Shown here: in pieces, positions 36,351 through 45,370 of the stretch | Layout: each line of letters starts with the position of its first letter | How positions within the stretch are numbered: the first letter of the stretch is position 1 | Origin: an uncultured Muribaculaceae bacterium | GTDB taxonomy: Bacteria > Bacteroidota > Bacteroidia > Bacteroidales > Muribaculaceae | Length of the DNA stretch: 64,000 nucleotides | Reading direction: 5' to 3' | NCBI GenBank assembly: GCA_934661195.1 | Contig: CAKUJD010000001.1 | Location: forward strand, 186,001-250,000 | Notes under the pieces: model-generated | What the model saw: only the letters and a program-made list of their open reading frames with translations | Told to the model about the DNA's origin: nothing | The model's database searches: none | Translations under genes and position numbers: made by a program

Positions 36351-37326
36351 GTCGCTCAATGCATTGAGGGCCGTGGCCGCCGTGGTGATAATCATGTATC
36401 ACACGTGGAGCGGCACGCTTGCCACCGAGGCTTGCATGGCCATGATAATGATGATGGCCCTGAGTGGCATGGTCAACGCCATGCACCAGCCCTCTTCCAT
36501 TGGCTATGGCCGCTGGATTGCGGCAAGACTGAGGCGCATACTGCCGCTGCACTGGCTCACGCTGGCCGTGCTGGTGGCGGGCGGAGCCGGGATAGGGTGG
36601 AAGCTGCTGCCCAACGCTCTGCTGCTGCACGCCTGGGTGCCGCGCCTCGACGTGTGCTATGGCTACAACACCATGTCGTGGTTTCTGAGTGCGCTGCTGC
36701 CGTGCTATCTGCTGCTGCCGTGGCTGTGCCGCACACTTGGCCGTGTGCCGGTAAAGGTTCAGGTGGCAGGGCTTGCTGCCCTGCTTGTGGCTGAGGGGGC
36801 TTGGCTGCTCTCGCTGCAGCCTGGCGAGTTTGCCACTTGGGCAGCCTATGTGGCCCCGCCAGTGCAGTTTGTCAACTTTGCTGCGGGAGTGGTGGCGTGC
36901 AACGTGTGGCGCGCTCTGCCGCCCGTCAAGGTGTCGGCGCGGCAGGCCTCGGCCATCGAGGTGGCTGTCGTTGCATTGATAGCCGCCTTGGCGTGGATTA
37001 CCCACACTGGCCCGCTTCCCGCCCGCCTTGGAGCGCCATACTGCCTGTGGGCGCTGCTCTTGGCCATGGTGGCGCTAGCAGCGCTGTCGCGCAGTGGCGG
37101 AGTGGTGACGCGTCTCCTGTTGAGCCGCCCCATGCAGTGGCTGGGCGGCATCAGTTTCGAGATGTTTATGCTGCACGGCATGGTGTGCGCGGCTGTGCTG
37201 GCCGCTGTGCCGCGCCTGGCCTCGCTGCCGTGGGGCATGCAGGCTGCGGTGTGCCTGCCGGTGGTGGCCGCCGTGTCGTGGGTAGTTAATAAGGATTTGA
37301 ATTCACTCATATACAGAAAGGGATGA
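36343..37326 (+). CDS. Second acyltransferase family 3 membrane protein
   Basis: The start at 36343 is chosen because MIKSLNALRAVAAVVIIMYH aligns with the family N-terminus; the frame is open further upstream only as a shadow of the preceding gene. It yields 327 residues with about ten helices. The motif LRAVAAVVIIMYHTW holds the conserved Arg and His. It resembles the preceding protein in length and layout (for example SWFLSALLPCYLLLPWL against AWFLSALVLCYCAFPLL), which points to an old tandem duplication. A small frame at 37323 overlaps its stop codon. Confidence 0.87.
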   Translation: MIKSLNALRAVAAVVIIMYHTWSGTLATEACMAMIMMMALSGMVNAMHQPSSIGYGRWIAARLRRILPLHWLTLAVLVAGGAGIGWKLLPNALLLHAWVPRLDVCYGYNTMSWFLSALLPCYLLLPWLCRTLGRVPVKVQVAGLAALLVAEGAWLLSLQPGEFATWAAYVAPPVQFVNFAAGVVACNVWRALPPVKVSARQASAIEVAVVALIAALAWITHTGPLPARLGAPYCLWALLLAMVALAALSRSGGVVTRLLLSRPMQWLGGISFEMFMLHGMVCAAVLAAVPRLASLPWGMQAAVCLPVVAAVSWVVNKDLNSLIYRKG

Positions 37327-37412
37327 AAGCAATGTCTAATAGGCACATCCTTTTGTCCATTGTGTTGCTCATAGTGGCTGCGGCGGCAAATCTGCGGCTG
37401 GCCACACAATAA
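37323..37412 (+). CDS. Possible 29-residue hydrophobic peptide
   Basis: The ATG overlaps the stop of the acyltransferase gene (ATGA at 37323-37326). The frame encodes a short basic start (MKAMSNRH) and then a hydrophobic stretch of about 20 residues (ILLSIVLLIVAAAANL), which would span the membrane once. It ends 30 bases before porT. Overlap and composition are suggestive, but at this length chance cannot be excluded. Confidence 0.35.
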   Translation: MKAMSNRHILLSIVLLIVAAAANLRLATQ

Positions 37413-37432
37413 ACGGCCTTGCGGCTGCGTTA
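37408..37432 (+). repeat. 25-base leader motif before porT, shared with 63405-63429
   Basis: Begins inside the last codons of the small frame at 37323-37412 and ends 10 bases before the porT ATG. 22 of 25 bases match the other copy. Confidence 0.5.
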
Positions 37433-37442
37433 TAGTAGTTAG

Positions 37443-38186
37443 ATGTCATACACAGCAAAGCGAAACATAGTAATCATAACGCTGCTAATTAGCTTTTTGG
37501 CGGCGTTTGCACAGGACAACGACAAAATCCTGAACCGCCCTTATGCCGATATGAAAAAAGTGCATTTCGGCTTTTCGGTGGGCATGAATTTTCAGGATTT
37601 AAACATCACCAACAACGGCCTCGTCACTGACGACGGCCAGTCGTGGTTTGCCGACATCCCCAGCCACTCGCCCGGATTCTGTGTCAACGTGCTGGCCGAC
37701 CTCAGGCTGTCGCGCTACTTCAACCTGCGTTTCACGCCAGGCATGTATTTCGGCAACAAGGTGGTGAAATACGTCAACGCCAATGCGCCTGCCGATGCGG
37801 CCGAGCCTGAGTTGAGGCTGCAGAGCCAGAACATCAAGGCCACCTATGTGGTGCTGCCAGTCGACCTGAAGTATTCTGCCCTGCGCTACCACAATCTGCG
37901 CCCCTACTTCACGGCGGGCGTGATGGGCGTGTATGACGTGGGCAAGGAGCGCAGCGAGCAGCTGCGGCTTAAGAATTTCAACACAATGCTCACTGTGGGC
38001 ATGGGGTGCGACATATATCTGCCGTTTTTCAAGTTCTGCCCCGAGCTGAAGTTCTGCTTCGGCTTGCGCAACCTGCTTGAGAAAAACCGTCCCGACCTGC
38101 AGGACAACCCCGAAATGATGAAGTTCACCAACAGCGTGAGCAAGGTGCTCGACAACATGGTGGTGCTCACATTTTATTTTGAATAA
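37443..38186 (+). CDS. porT: PorT/SprT-type T9SS outer-membrane protein
   Basis: A 247-residue protein with a signal peptide (about 1-23, ending AFAQ) and an outer-membrane beta-barrel pattern. The block LNRPYADMKKVHFGFSVGMN (near 31-50) is characteristic of PorT, a T9SS accessory protein needed for export of CTD-bearing proteins. The final residue is a phenylalanine-containing FYFE rather than the plain C-terminal Phe typical of many barrels. It opens the T9SS gene run; only 18 bases separate it from the porP-like gene. Its upstream 25 bases resemble those before the lipoprotein gene at 63438. Confidence 0.85.
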   Translation: MSYTAKRNIVIITLLISFLAAFAQDNDKILNRPYADMKKVHFGFSVGMNFQDLNITNNGLVTDDGQSWFADIPSHSPGFCVNVLADLRLSRYFNLRFTPGMYFGNKVVKYVNANAPADAAEPELRLQSQNIKATYVVLPVDLKYSALRYHNLRPYFTAGVMGVYDVGKERSEQLRLKNFNTMLTVGMGCDIYLPFFKFCPELKFCFGLRNLLEKNRPDLQDNPEMMKFTNSVSKVLDNMVVLTFYFE

Positions 38187-38204
38187 AGCAAATAAGCAAC
38201 AGGC

Positions 38205-39188
38205 GTGATTACACTGAGCAAACTAAGAATATTGGTTGCAGCGGCGGCGGCTTCGCTTGCCGCCTTAGGTGCGCTGGCGCAGACCGATGCCCAGTACACC
38301 CAGTATTGGCACGCCCCTGCCTACTACAACCCCTCGGCCATAGGCCTCACCGACTTCATCCATATCACGGCCGGCAGCCGCATGCAGTGGGTGGGCGTTG
38401 ACCATGCCCCGGTGAGTTTCCTGGGCATGGCCGACATGCCTTTCAAGCTGCTGGGCAAGCGCTGGGGCACGGGCGTGGTGGTGCAGCAGGAGAGCATGGG
38501 CCTGTACAGCTCGCTCAACGCCGGCGCGCAGATTGCCTTCAAAAAGCAGAAGCTGCTGGGCGGCACGCTCAGTGTGGGCGTTCAGGTGGGCATGCTCAAC
38601 GAGACCTTCAAGGGCTCGAAGGTGGTGATACCCGAGGGCGACGACGCCCACAACAGCAACGACGACGCCATCCCCACCACCGACGTCACCGGCACGGCAT
38701 TCGACGTGAGCGCGGGCATCCACTACACCCACAAGTGGTTTTGGCTGGGCATATCGGCCACCCACCTCACGCAGCCAAGCGTCACCCTGAAGGCCGACGG
38801 CACCGACGACAAGCAATATGAGTTTAACGCCGGCCGCACCTACTATTTAATGGCCGGCAGCAATATTCCAATAAAAAACACGTTATTTGAATTGCAGCCG
38901 TCGTTTCTGGTGAAGACCGACACACGGTTTTTCCAGGGCGAGGTCACAGCCCGCGTGCGCTACAACAAGTTCCTGTCGGGCGGCGTGGCCTACCGCTATG
39001 GCGACGCCGTGTCGGCCATGGTGGGAGTGGAGCTTAAAAACTTCTTCGTGGGCTACAGCTACGACTACCCCATAAGCAAAATGTCGGTGGGCACCACCGG
39101 CAGCCACGAGGTGATGGTGAGCTATAACGTGAAACTTGATTTGAGCGAGAAAAACAAGAATAAGCATAAGAGCATTCGCATAATGTAG
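38205..39188 (+). CDS. porP: PorP/SprF family T9SS outer-membrane protein
   Basis: A 327-residue protein starting at GTG, with a signal peptide (ending ALAQ, about residue 26) and the signature TDAQYTQYWHAPAYYNPSAIG (in two parts) of PorP/SprF proteins. The remaining sequence shows alternating beta-barrel strands. It sits directly upstream of gldK, as in Porphyromonas and Flavobacterium, where PorP works with the PorK/N ring and links the system to the outer membrane. The GTG start is chosen because it gives a complete signal peptide. Confidence 0.92.
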   Translation: MITLSKLRILVAAAAASLAALGALAQTDAQYTQYWHAPAYYNPSAIGLTDFIHITAGSRMQWVGVDHAPVSFLGMADMPFKLLGKRWGTGVVVQQESMGLYSSLNAGAQIAFKKQKLLGGTLSVGVQVGMLNETFKGSKVVIPEGDDAHNSNDDAIPTTDVTGTAFDVSAGIHYTHKWFWLGISATHLTQPSVTLKADGTDDKQYEFNAGRTYYLMAGSNIPIKNTLFELQPSFLVKTDTRFFQGEVTARVRYNKFLSGGVAYRYGDAVSAMVGVELKNFFVGYSYDYPISKMSVGTTGSHEVMVSYNVKLDLSEKNKNKHKSIRIM

Positions 39189-39191
39189 AAT

Positions 39192-40622
39192 ATGAAAAAG
39201 TTACTGATTTATATGGCGGCAGCCTTTATGGTTGCATCGTGCAGCTCGGTGCGCAAGACGCAGAGCGTGGGCGGCGAGGTGACAGGCGTGGGTGCACCCA
39301 CGTTTTCCGAGCCCACCCCCTATGGCATGGTGTATATTGACTGCGGCTCGATGAAGGAAGGTCCGGCCGAGCGCGACTCGCTGTGGGGCATCGACTCCAC
39401 CGCCCGCGGCGTGAGCGTGGACGGCTTTTGGATGGACGAGACCGAAATCTCCAACTCAAAGTATAAGCAGTTTGTGTTCTGGGTGCGCGACTCCATCATC
39501 CGCGAGCGCCTGGCCGACCCCGCCTACGGTGGCAACGAGGAGTTTAAAATCGAGGAAGACAAGGAGGGCAACCCCGTGACTCCGCACCTCAACTGGGCCA
39601 AGCCAATCCCATGGCGCAACCCCAGCGAGGATGAGGAGCGCGCCATCGAGAGCGTGTACCGCCGCAACCCCATCACCGGCGTCAAGGAGCTCGACCCCAC
39701 GCAGATGAACTACCGCTATGAGGTGTATAACCTCACCGAGGCCGCTAAGCGCAAAAACCGCTTCGACCCCACCCGCCGCGACTACAACACCGACCACGCA
39801 GTGCCCGAAATCAACCCCACCATAAGCAAGGACACCGCCTATGTCGACGACGACGGCCGCATCGTGCGCCAAACCATCACGCGCCCGCTGCAAAGCGACT
39901 ACGACTTCCTTAACACCTACATAGTGAACATCTACCCCGACACAACGTGCTGGGTCAACGACTTCGAGAACTCCTACAACGAGCCCTACGTGCGCATGTA
40001 TTTTGCCAACGGCAACTACAACAACTATCCGGTGGTGGGCGTCAGCTGGGAGCAGGCCAACGCCTTCTGCGCCTGGCGCACCGAGTTCCTGAAGAAGTCG
40101 CTTGGGCGCGATGGCATATATGTGGAGCCCTACCGCCTGCCCACCGAGGCCGAGTGGGAATACGCAGCCCGCGCCGGCGTGGACAAAAATAAATATCCCT
40201 GGGAGGGCGACCTGCCGCTCACCGAGCAAGACGGCTGCTTCTATGCCAACTTCAAGCCCATGGAGGGCAACTATGTGAAGGACGGAAGCATTATCACCGC
40301 CCCGGTGGGCACCTACCAGCCCAACGACTTCGGCCTCTACGACATGGCCGGCAACGTGAGCGAGTGGACCTCGACGGCCTACACCGAGAGCATCGACAAG
40401 ATGACCAGCGACCTCAACCCCGAGTTCCGCTACAATGTGGCCAAGGAAGACCCCTACAAGATGTCGCGCAAAATAGTGCGCGGCGGCTCGTGGAAGGATG
40501 TGGCACACAACATTCGCAGCGACATCCGCATGTGGGAGTACCAGAACGAGCAGCGCAGCTACATAGGCTTCCGCTGCGTGCGCTCGAAGGCCGGCATGGT
40601 GAAAGTGAGAAGAAAACAGTAA
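39192..40622 (+). CDS. gldK: T9SS lipoprotein GldK/PorK
   Basis: A 476-residue outer-membrane lipoprotein with a lipobox ending at Cys17 (FMVASCSS) and a formylglycine-generating-enzyme-like (FGE-sulfatase) fold. Typical segments are DGFWMDETEISNSKYKQFV (near 78-96), GVSWEQANAFCAWR, RLPTEAEWEYAARAG and MAGNVSEWTSTAY. GldK forms the periplasmic ring with GldN under the outer membrane. Gene order porP-gldK-gldL-gldM-gldN is conserved across the phylum; here the spacing is 3 and 42 bases. Confidence 0.96.
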   Translation: MKKLLIYMAAAFMVASCSSVRKTQSVGGEVTGVGAPTFSEPTPYGMVYIDCGSMKEGPAERDSLWGIDSTARGVSVDGFWMDETEISNSKYKQFVFWVRDSIIRERLADPAYGGNEEFKIEEDKEGNPVTPHLNWAKPIPWRNPSEDEERAIESVYRRNPITGVKELDPTQMNYRYEVYNLTEAAKRKNRFDPTRRDYNTDHAVPEINPTISKDTAYVDDDGRIVRQTITRPLQSDYDFLNTYIVNIYPDTTCWVNDFENSYNEPYVRMYFANGNYNNYPVVGVSWEQANAFCAWRTEFLKKSLGRDGIYVEPYRLPTEAEWEYAARAGVDKNKYPWEGDLPLTEQDGCFYANFKPMEGNYVKDGSIITAPVGTYQPNDFGLYDMAGNVSEWTSTAYTESIDKMTSDLNPEFRYNVAKEDPYKMSRKIVRGGSWKDVAHNIRSDIRMWEYQNEQRSYIGFRCVRSKAGMVKVRRKQ

Positions 40623-40664
40623 GCGATATAGTAATTCGCATCATACGTATCAAAGCAAGAAATC

Positions 40665-41648
40665 ATGGGTAAGATTAAGAAATATAAAAACGTGGTAGAG
40701 CGTTTCCTCTCGGGCGAGAAGGGTCAGCGCTTCTTCAACTTTGCCTACAGTATAGGCGCCGCAGTGGTCATCTGGGGTGCCCTGTTTAAAATCCTGCACC
40801 TGCCGGGCGGCAGCACGCTGCTGTGCATAGGCATGGGCACCGAGGTGCTGATGTTTGTGCTCACCGCATTCGACCGCCCCGAGACGCAATATCACTGGGA
40901 AGACGTGTTCCCAGTGCTGGGCACGCACGATCCCGAAGACCGGCCCGACTTTGCTGGCGGCAACGGCATCGTGGTGGCTGGTGGCCAGGCAGCCGCAGCG
41001 CAGCCGGCCGTGGCGCCTGCCCAGGCCGCAGCAGCCGTGGGGCTGCCGCAGAGTGTGACCCTTACGCCCGACGATGCGCAGTCGCTTAGCGACAGCATAG
41101 CCCGCATGGCTGCCGCCAGCGAGCAGCTGTCGAAGATGGCCGAGCTCACCGACGCCACCCAGCAGTATCTGAGCCAGATGAATGCCATCAGCGGCCAAAT
41201 GGAGCAGCTGAGCCACACCACCGAGGCTCTCAACCGCGTGAGCAACTCACTGCTCAAGAGCTACGAGAGCATTGTGGGCAGCGGCGATGAAATAAATGGC
41301 AAGTCCACCGGCTACGTCGACCAGATGGAGGCCCTCAACCGCAACATCAGCGGCCTTAACACCATCTACGAGATTCAGCTCAAGAGCATCTCGTCGCAGC
41401 TCGACAGCATCGACCGCGTGAACCGCGGCCTCAAGGACATTCGCGACATGTATGAGAAGTCGGCGGCTCAAAGCGCCACCTACTGCGACGAGACCGAGAA
41501 GATGGCCCGCTACATGAAGCAGCTCAACAGCGTGTATGAGAAAATGATCAAGGCAATGACCGTGAACATGTACCGCCCCATGGGCGGCATGCCCGGACTC
41601 GGAGCCGACGACGACAAAAACGACGATAACTACGACACTAAAGGATAA
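40665..41648 (+). CDS. gldL: T9SS motor protein GldL/PorL
   Basis: A 327-residue inner-membrane protein. Two helices lie at about 24-44 (FNFAYSIGAAVVIWGALF) and 51-68, with the conserved glutamate in GMGTE (Glu60), the residue thought to carry protons. The cytoplasmic part includes an Ala/Pro/Gln-rich linker (near 105-130) and a long coiled-coil-like region with MAAASEQLSKMAELT. GldL pentamers with a GldM dimer form the rotary motor that uses proton flow. Only six bases separate it from gldM. Confidence 0.95.
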   Translation: MGKIKKYKNVVERFLSGEKGQRFFNFAYSIGAAVVIWGALFKILHLPGGSTLLCIGMGTEVLMFVLTAFDRPETQYHWEDVFPVLGTHDPEDRPDFAGGNGIVVAGGQAAAAQPAVAPAQAAAAVGLPQSVTLTPDDAQSLSDSIARMAAASEQLSKMAELTDATQQYLSQMNAISGQMEQLSHTTEALNRVSNSLLKSYESIVGSGDEINGKSTGYVDQMEALNRNISGLNTIYEIQLKSISSQLDSIDRVNRGLKDIRDMYEKSAAQSATYCDETEKMARYMKQLNSVYEKMIKAMTVNMYRPMGGMPGLGADDDKNDDNYDTKG

Positions 41649-41654
41649 CGCTTA

Positions 41655-43232
41655 ATGGCAAGTGCTAAAAATCAAACGGTGGGCAGGATGTCGCCCCGCC
41701 AAAAGATGATAAACCTCATGTATATCGTCTTGACGGCTATGCTTGCCCTTAATGTGTCGAGCGACGTGCTCAACGGCTTCAGCCAGGTGGAAGACGGACT
41801 GCTGCGGTCTAACCGCACCATCACGGCCCGCAACCGCTTCCTGCTGTCGGAGCTGCAGGCGTTCAACAACAAGAACCCGCAAAAGGGCAAGCGCTGGCTC
41901 GACATTGCCACGCAGGTGACACAGACCACCGACAGCCTATATGACTACATCGACCTGCTGAAGAAGCAAATTGTGCAGGCCGCCGACGGGCCGCAAGGCG
42001 ACCCGCAGAACATTGAAAACAAGGACAACCTCGATGCCGCCTCGCAAGTGATGCTTGCGCCTGTGGGCGGCAAGGGCAAGCTGTTGCGCATGCGCATCGA
42101 CAGCTACCGGGGCTTCATATTGCAATTCATCACCGACCCCACCAAGAAGGCCAACCTCGAAGAGGCTCTCTCGACCAAAGTGCCAAAGGTGAAGGGGCAA
42201 CTCACCACCAAAAACTGGGAGGAAACGATGTTTGAAGACATGCCCACAATTGCAGCCGTGACGCTGCTCACCAAACTCCAGAACGACATCCGCTATGCCG
42301 AGGGCGAGGTGCTGAGCGAACTGCTGCAGAGTGTGGACATGGGCGACATCCGCGTCAACCTGATCAATGCCTTTGTGGTGCCGCAGTCGCGCATAGTGAT
42401 GCGCGGCACAAAGTATTCGGCCAACATTGTGCTGGCCGCCGTCGACACCACCCAGCGCCCCGTGGTCTACGTCAACGGGCAGCGGCTCAACAACAACCGC
42501 GGCCTCTATGAGGTGGGCACCGGCAAGGCAGGCACCTACGACTACTCTGGCTGGATCGAGGTGATGGGACGCGACGGCACGGTCACCCGCCGCGACTTCA
42601 AGTCGAGCTACACCGTGATCGACCCTGTGGCCACAATTTCGGCCACCATGATGAATGTGCTCTATGCAGGCATCAACAACCCCATAAGCATAGGCGTGCC
42701 GGGTGTGCCCGAAGGCTCAATCTCGGCCACCATGACCAATGGCTCGCTGGTGAAGAACGGCAACGGCTGGGTGGCCCACCCCACCAAGGTGGGTGCCGAG
42801 TGTGTGATTTCGGTCACCGCCGAGATGGACGGCCAGCGCATGAACGTGGGTTCCACCACATTCCGCGTGCGCAAGCTGCCCGATCCGCTGCCATTCATCG
42901 CCTACCGCGACGCCAAGGGCAACGTTAACCGCTACAAGGGCGGACGCGGCTTCAGCAAGGGCCTTCTGCTTGCCGCCAGCGGTGTCGACGCCGCCATCGA
43001 CGACGACATCCTCAACATCGACTACCGCGTGGTAAGCTTCGAGACGGTGTTCTTCGACTCAATGGGCAACGCCATGCCCGAAGTGTCGGCAGGGTCGCAG
43101 TTCAGCGAGCGCCAGCGCCAGGCCATACGGCGCCTGCAGCGCGGCAAGCGCTTCTACATAACCCGTGTGAAGGCCGCCGGCCCCGATGGCATCACCCGCG
43201 ACATTGCCCCCATGGAGGTGATAGTGAACTGA
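41655..43232 (+). CDS. gldM: T9SS motor protein GldM/PorM
   Basis: A 525-residue protein with one N-terminal helix (MINLMYIVLTAMLALNVSS, about 16-34) that sits in the GldL pentamer, and a periplasmic part of four domains that reaches the GldK/N ring. Conserved pieces include NKNPQKGKRWLDIATQV and VVPQSRIVMRGTKYSANIVLA. Length is in the usual range (about 510-530). It carries motor force to the outer-membrane ring. Context and sequence agree fully. Confidence 0.96.
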   Translation: MASAKNQTVGRMSPRQKMINLMYIVLTAMLALNVSSDVLNGFSQVEDGLLRSNRTITARNRFLLSELQAFNNKNPQKGKRWLDIATQVTQTTDSLYDYIDLLKKQIVQAADGPQGDPQNIENKDNLDAASQVMLAPVGGKGKLLRMRIDSYRGFILQFITDPTKKANLEEALSTKVPKVKGQLTTKNWEETMFEDMPTIAAVTLLTKLQNDIRYAEGEVLSELLQSVDMGDIRVNLINAFVVPQSRIVMRGTKYSANIVLAAVDTTQRPVVYVNGQRLNNNRGLYEVGTGKAGTYDYSGWIEVMGRDGTVTRRDFKSSYTVIDPVATISATMMNVLYAGINNPISIGVPGVPEGSISATMTNGSLVKNGNGWVAHPTKVGAECVISVTAEMDGQRMNVGSTTFRVRKLPDPLPFIAYRDAKGNVNRYKGGRGFSKGLLLAASGVDAAIDDDILNIDYRVVSFETVFFDSMGNAMPEVSAGSQFSERQRQAIRRLQRGKRFYITRVKAAGPDGITRDIAPMEVIVN

Positions 43233-43280
43233 TTTTCAACTTACGTATATTACACAGTCAATAAAGATTTAACTACAGAT

Positions 43281-44429
43281 ATGAAAATGATTAAACTGAT
43301 GGCGGCCACCATGGCCCTTGCGCTCAGCGCGCAAGTGGCGCAGGCACAGGTGGTGAAGCGCACCCCCGGCGGCGACTCGCGCAGGCAGCAGGCCAGCGGC
43401 GGCCTCACCGTCACAGGACGCCAGCAATCGTTCTACGAGGTGAGTGAGCCCAGCGATGCCGACCTGCAATGGATGAAGGTGGTGTATCGCTCGCTCGACC
43501 TCACCAAAGGCAAAAATCCGGCTCTGTACTATCCCGATGAGCCCAACGAGGACGGCCAGGACCTGTTTTTCATAATCATGCGCCAGCTGGCCGACGGCAA
43601 CATTCCTGCCTATGAGTATCTCGACGGCCGCGAAATGTTCACCGACCAATACCGCATCAAGGTGCGCGACATGCTCGACCGCTTCCATGTGCTTTATGCC
43701 GAGGCCAAGGGCAGCACAGCCAAGAACCCTAAGTTTAAGATTGAGGATGCCGACATCCCTGCCAACGAGGTGCTGAGCTACTACATAATTGAAAAGTGGG
43801 AGTTCGACACGCGCAGCAACCAGATGAAGTCGCGCGTTGAGGCCGTGTGCCCCGTGCTGCACCGCACCGACGACTATGGCGGCGAGCCGCTCAAGTACCC
43901 CATGTTCTGGGTCAAGCTCAACGACATTCGCCCCTATATGGCGCAGCAATATGTATTCACCGATGATGACAACAACCTGTCGCGCTATAACCTCGACGAC
44001 TTCTTTAAGTTGAAGATGTACACTGGCGACATCTACAAGGTGAAAAACCTGCGCAACCTCTCGCTGGCTCAGCAGTTCCCCGATCCCGAGAAGCTGAAGC
44101 AGGCTCAGGACAGCATTGAGCAGCGCCTGCGCTCGTTCGACAAGAATCTGTGGGTGCCCTCGCGCGAGGAGCTGCAGGCCCGCGCCGAGGCCAAAGCCAA
44201 GCTCGAGGCCGAGCGCAACGCCGAAATCACCGATGCCGACGACGACAGTGCGGCCGACGCCCCCAAGGCCACCAAGAGTGTGAGCAAGCGCGCCAAGACC
44301 AAGCGCGGCGCAGCCAAGGCCAAGACCGAAACCAAGAAGACTGCCATCAAGACGCGCAAGCCCAAGACGGTGAAGCCCTCGGGCAGCAGTGCAGGCTCGG
44401 TACGCTCGGTGCGCAACCGCAAGCGCTGA
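43281..44429 (+). CDS. gldN: T9SS ring protein GldN/PorN with a basic C-terminal tail
   Basis: A 382-residue periplasmic protein with a signal peptide (about 1-22, ending AQAQ). The conserved core is residues 45-295, with DLQWMKVVYRSLDLTKGKNP, LFFIIMRQLADGNI, and a C-terminal FDKNLWVPSREE at the usual end of the family. Beyond this there is a tail of about 85 residues, first acidic and coiled (AKLEAERNAEITDADDDS) and then very rich in Lys, Arg, Thr and Ala (about 325-382). GldN forms the ring with GldK. Last gene of the run; a terminator follows at 44456-44493. Confidence 0.94.
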   Translation: MKMIKLMAATMALALSAQVAQAQVVKRTPGGDSRRQQASGGLTVTGRQQSFYEVSEPSDADLQWMKVVYRSLDLTKGKNPALYYPDEPNEDGQDLFFIIMRQLADGNIPAYEYLDGREMFTDQYRIKVRDMLDRFHVLYAEAKGSTAKNPKFKIEDADIPANEVLSYYIIEKWEFDTRSNQMKSRVEAVCPVLHRTDDYGGEPLKYPMFWVKLNDIRPYMAQQYVFTDDDNNLSRYNLDDFFKLKMYTGDIYKVKNLRNLSLAQQFPDPEKLKQAQDSIEQRLRSFDKNLWVPSREELQARAEAKAKLEAERNAEITDADDDSAADAPKATKSVSKRAKTKRGAAKAKTETKKTAIKTRKPKTVKPSGSSAGSVRSVRNRKR

Positions 44430-44455
44430 GGCTCCAAAGCATAACGGACATACAA

Positions 44456-44493
44456 AATAAGCCGGCCATCAACATCGTGATGGCCGGCTTATT
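44456..44493 (+). terminator. Terminator after the T9SS operon
   Basis: Perfect 16-bp arms (44456-44471 and 44478-44493, core GCCGGCCATCA) with a 6-base loop. The stem is symmetric with A/T ends, so it can also stop the convergent lipoprotein gene (stop at 44520). Confidence 0.9.
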
Positions 44494-44519
44494 TAATCTC
44501 TCTTGGAGCGTAGAAAATT

Positions 44520-45245
44520 CTATTCAGTCACGGGGCGCACGCTCAGCCCGAAGCATCGCACCGAGGCCTCGAGCTGCGGCTTGGCGTCGCCGCTGCGCAT
44601 CACCAGGCTCCAGGCGGCGCATCGCGTGTTGCCGTCAATTTTCCACTCCTTCTGCTCGGCGCGGCTTGCGCAGTTGCCGCTCCAGTAGTATAGGGCGCTG
44701 CCCGCCAGCTCTTTGCTGCCCGCATAGGGGCTGTAGCCAGCCATGGGCAGCACTATGCTGTTGCCGTTGCGGCCGGTCACCTTCACGCAGGCCTGTCCGC
44801 CCACCACGGTTTCCTGCCACTGGCAGTTGTCAATCAGCTCCTGCACCTCTTGGCGGCTGGGCAGACGCCACTTGCCGCCCCATTGCAGGCGTGCAATGTC
44901 GCTGTCGCTGGCACAGATGTTTTGCGGCGGGTTAATGCCGCCGTAATACACGCTGTTCCACTGCACCAGAGTGCTGTCGGTGGTAAACCTCACCTCAATG
45001 TTGTCTTGTGAGTGGCGCGCACCTGTGTAGTCGCTCCAGCCATACAGGCCGCCAACGGCCTCAGGCTCAAGAGCCCCCACATTGTGCGACGCCCACTTCA
45101 CACTCAGGCCCAAGTCCACGGGTTGGCCCACCACGTTGTCCTTGCGGCCGTTAGTGGGGTCGTCGTCACCGCAGCTGGCCAGCGTCATCGCCGCCATGGC
45201 CGCAATCGCGAGCGGCGTCAGCATAAGAGTTCTCTTCATGTCCAA
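44520..45245 (-). CDS. FISUMP-type lipoprotein of unknown function
   Basis: A 241-residue lipoprotein with a lipobox ending at Cys25 (MTLASCGDDD). The opening VDLGLSVKWASHNVGA and the later WRLPSRQEVQELID belong to the Fib_succ_major/FISUMP family of surface proteins, widespread in Bacteroidetes and Fibrobacteres, with a C-type-lectin-like fold. The end SGDAKPQLEASVRCFGLSVRP is the typical closing strand. No clear promoter was found. The acidic CGDDD after the lipid cysteine could serve as a lipoprotein surface-export signal; this is an inference from known Bacteroidetes signals. Confidence 0.82.
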   Translation of the reverse strand: MDMKRTLMLTPLAIAAMAAMTLASCGDDDPTNGRKDNVVGQPVDLGLSVKWASHNVGALEPEAVGGLYGWSDYTGARHSQDNIEVRFTTDSTLVQWNSVYYGGINPPQNICASDSDIARLQWGGKWRLPSRQEVQELIDNCQWQETVVGGQACVKVTGRNGNSIVLPMAGYSPYAGSKELAGSALYYWSGNCASRAEQKEWKIDGNTRCAAWSLVMRSGDAKPQLEASVRCFGLSVRPVTE

Positions 45246-45370
45246 TTATAGTGTGTAGAGTTGTTTTATATAATAAAACAGCGGCATAGCCCGATTATTG
45301 CATAGTCCAGCCGCCATTCCATACTTTTTAAGAAGGCCGAAAGCCCTTAATGTCTCAACTTTCAACCTTA

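Noticed and set aside
45330..45350. Weak hairpin after ispG as a terminator
   Set aside because: The stem is short and imperfect, so I did not list it as a feature although it may contribute.
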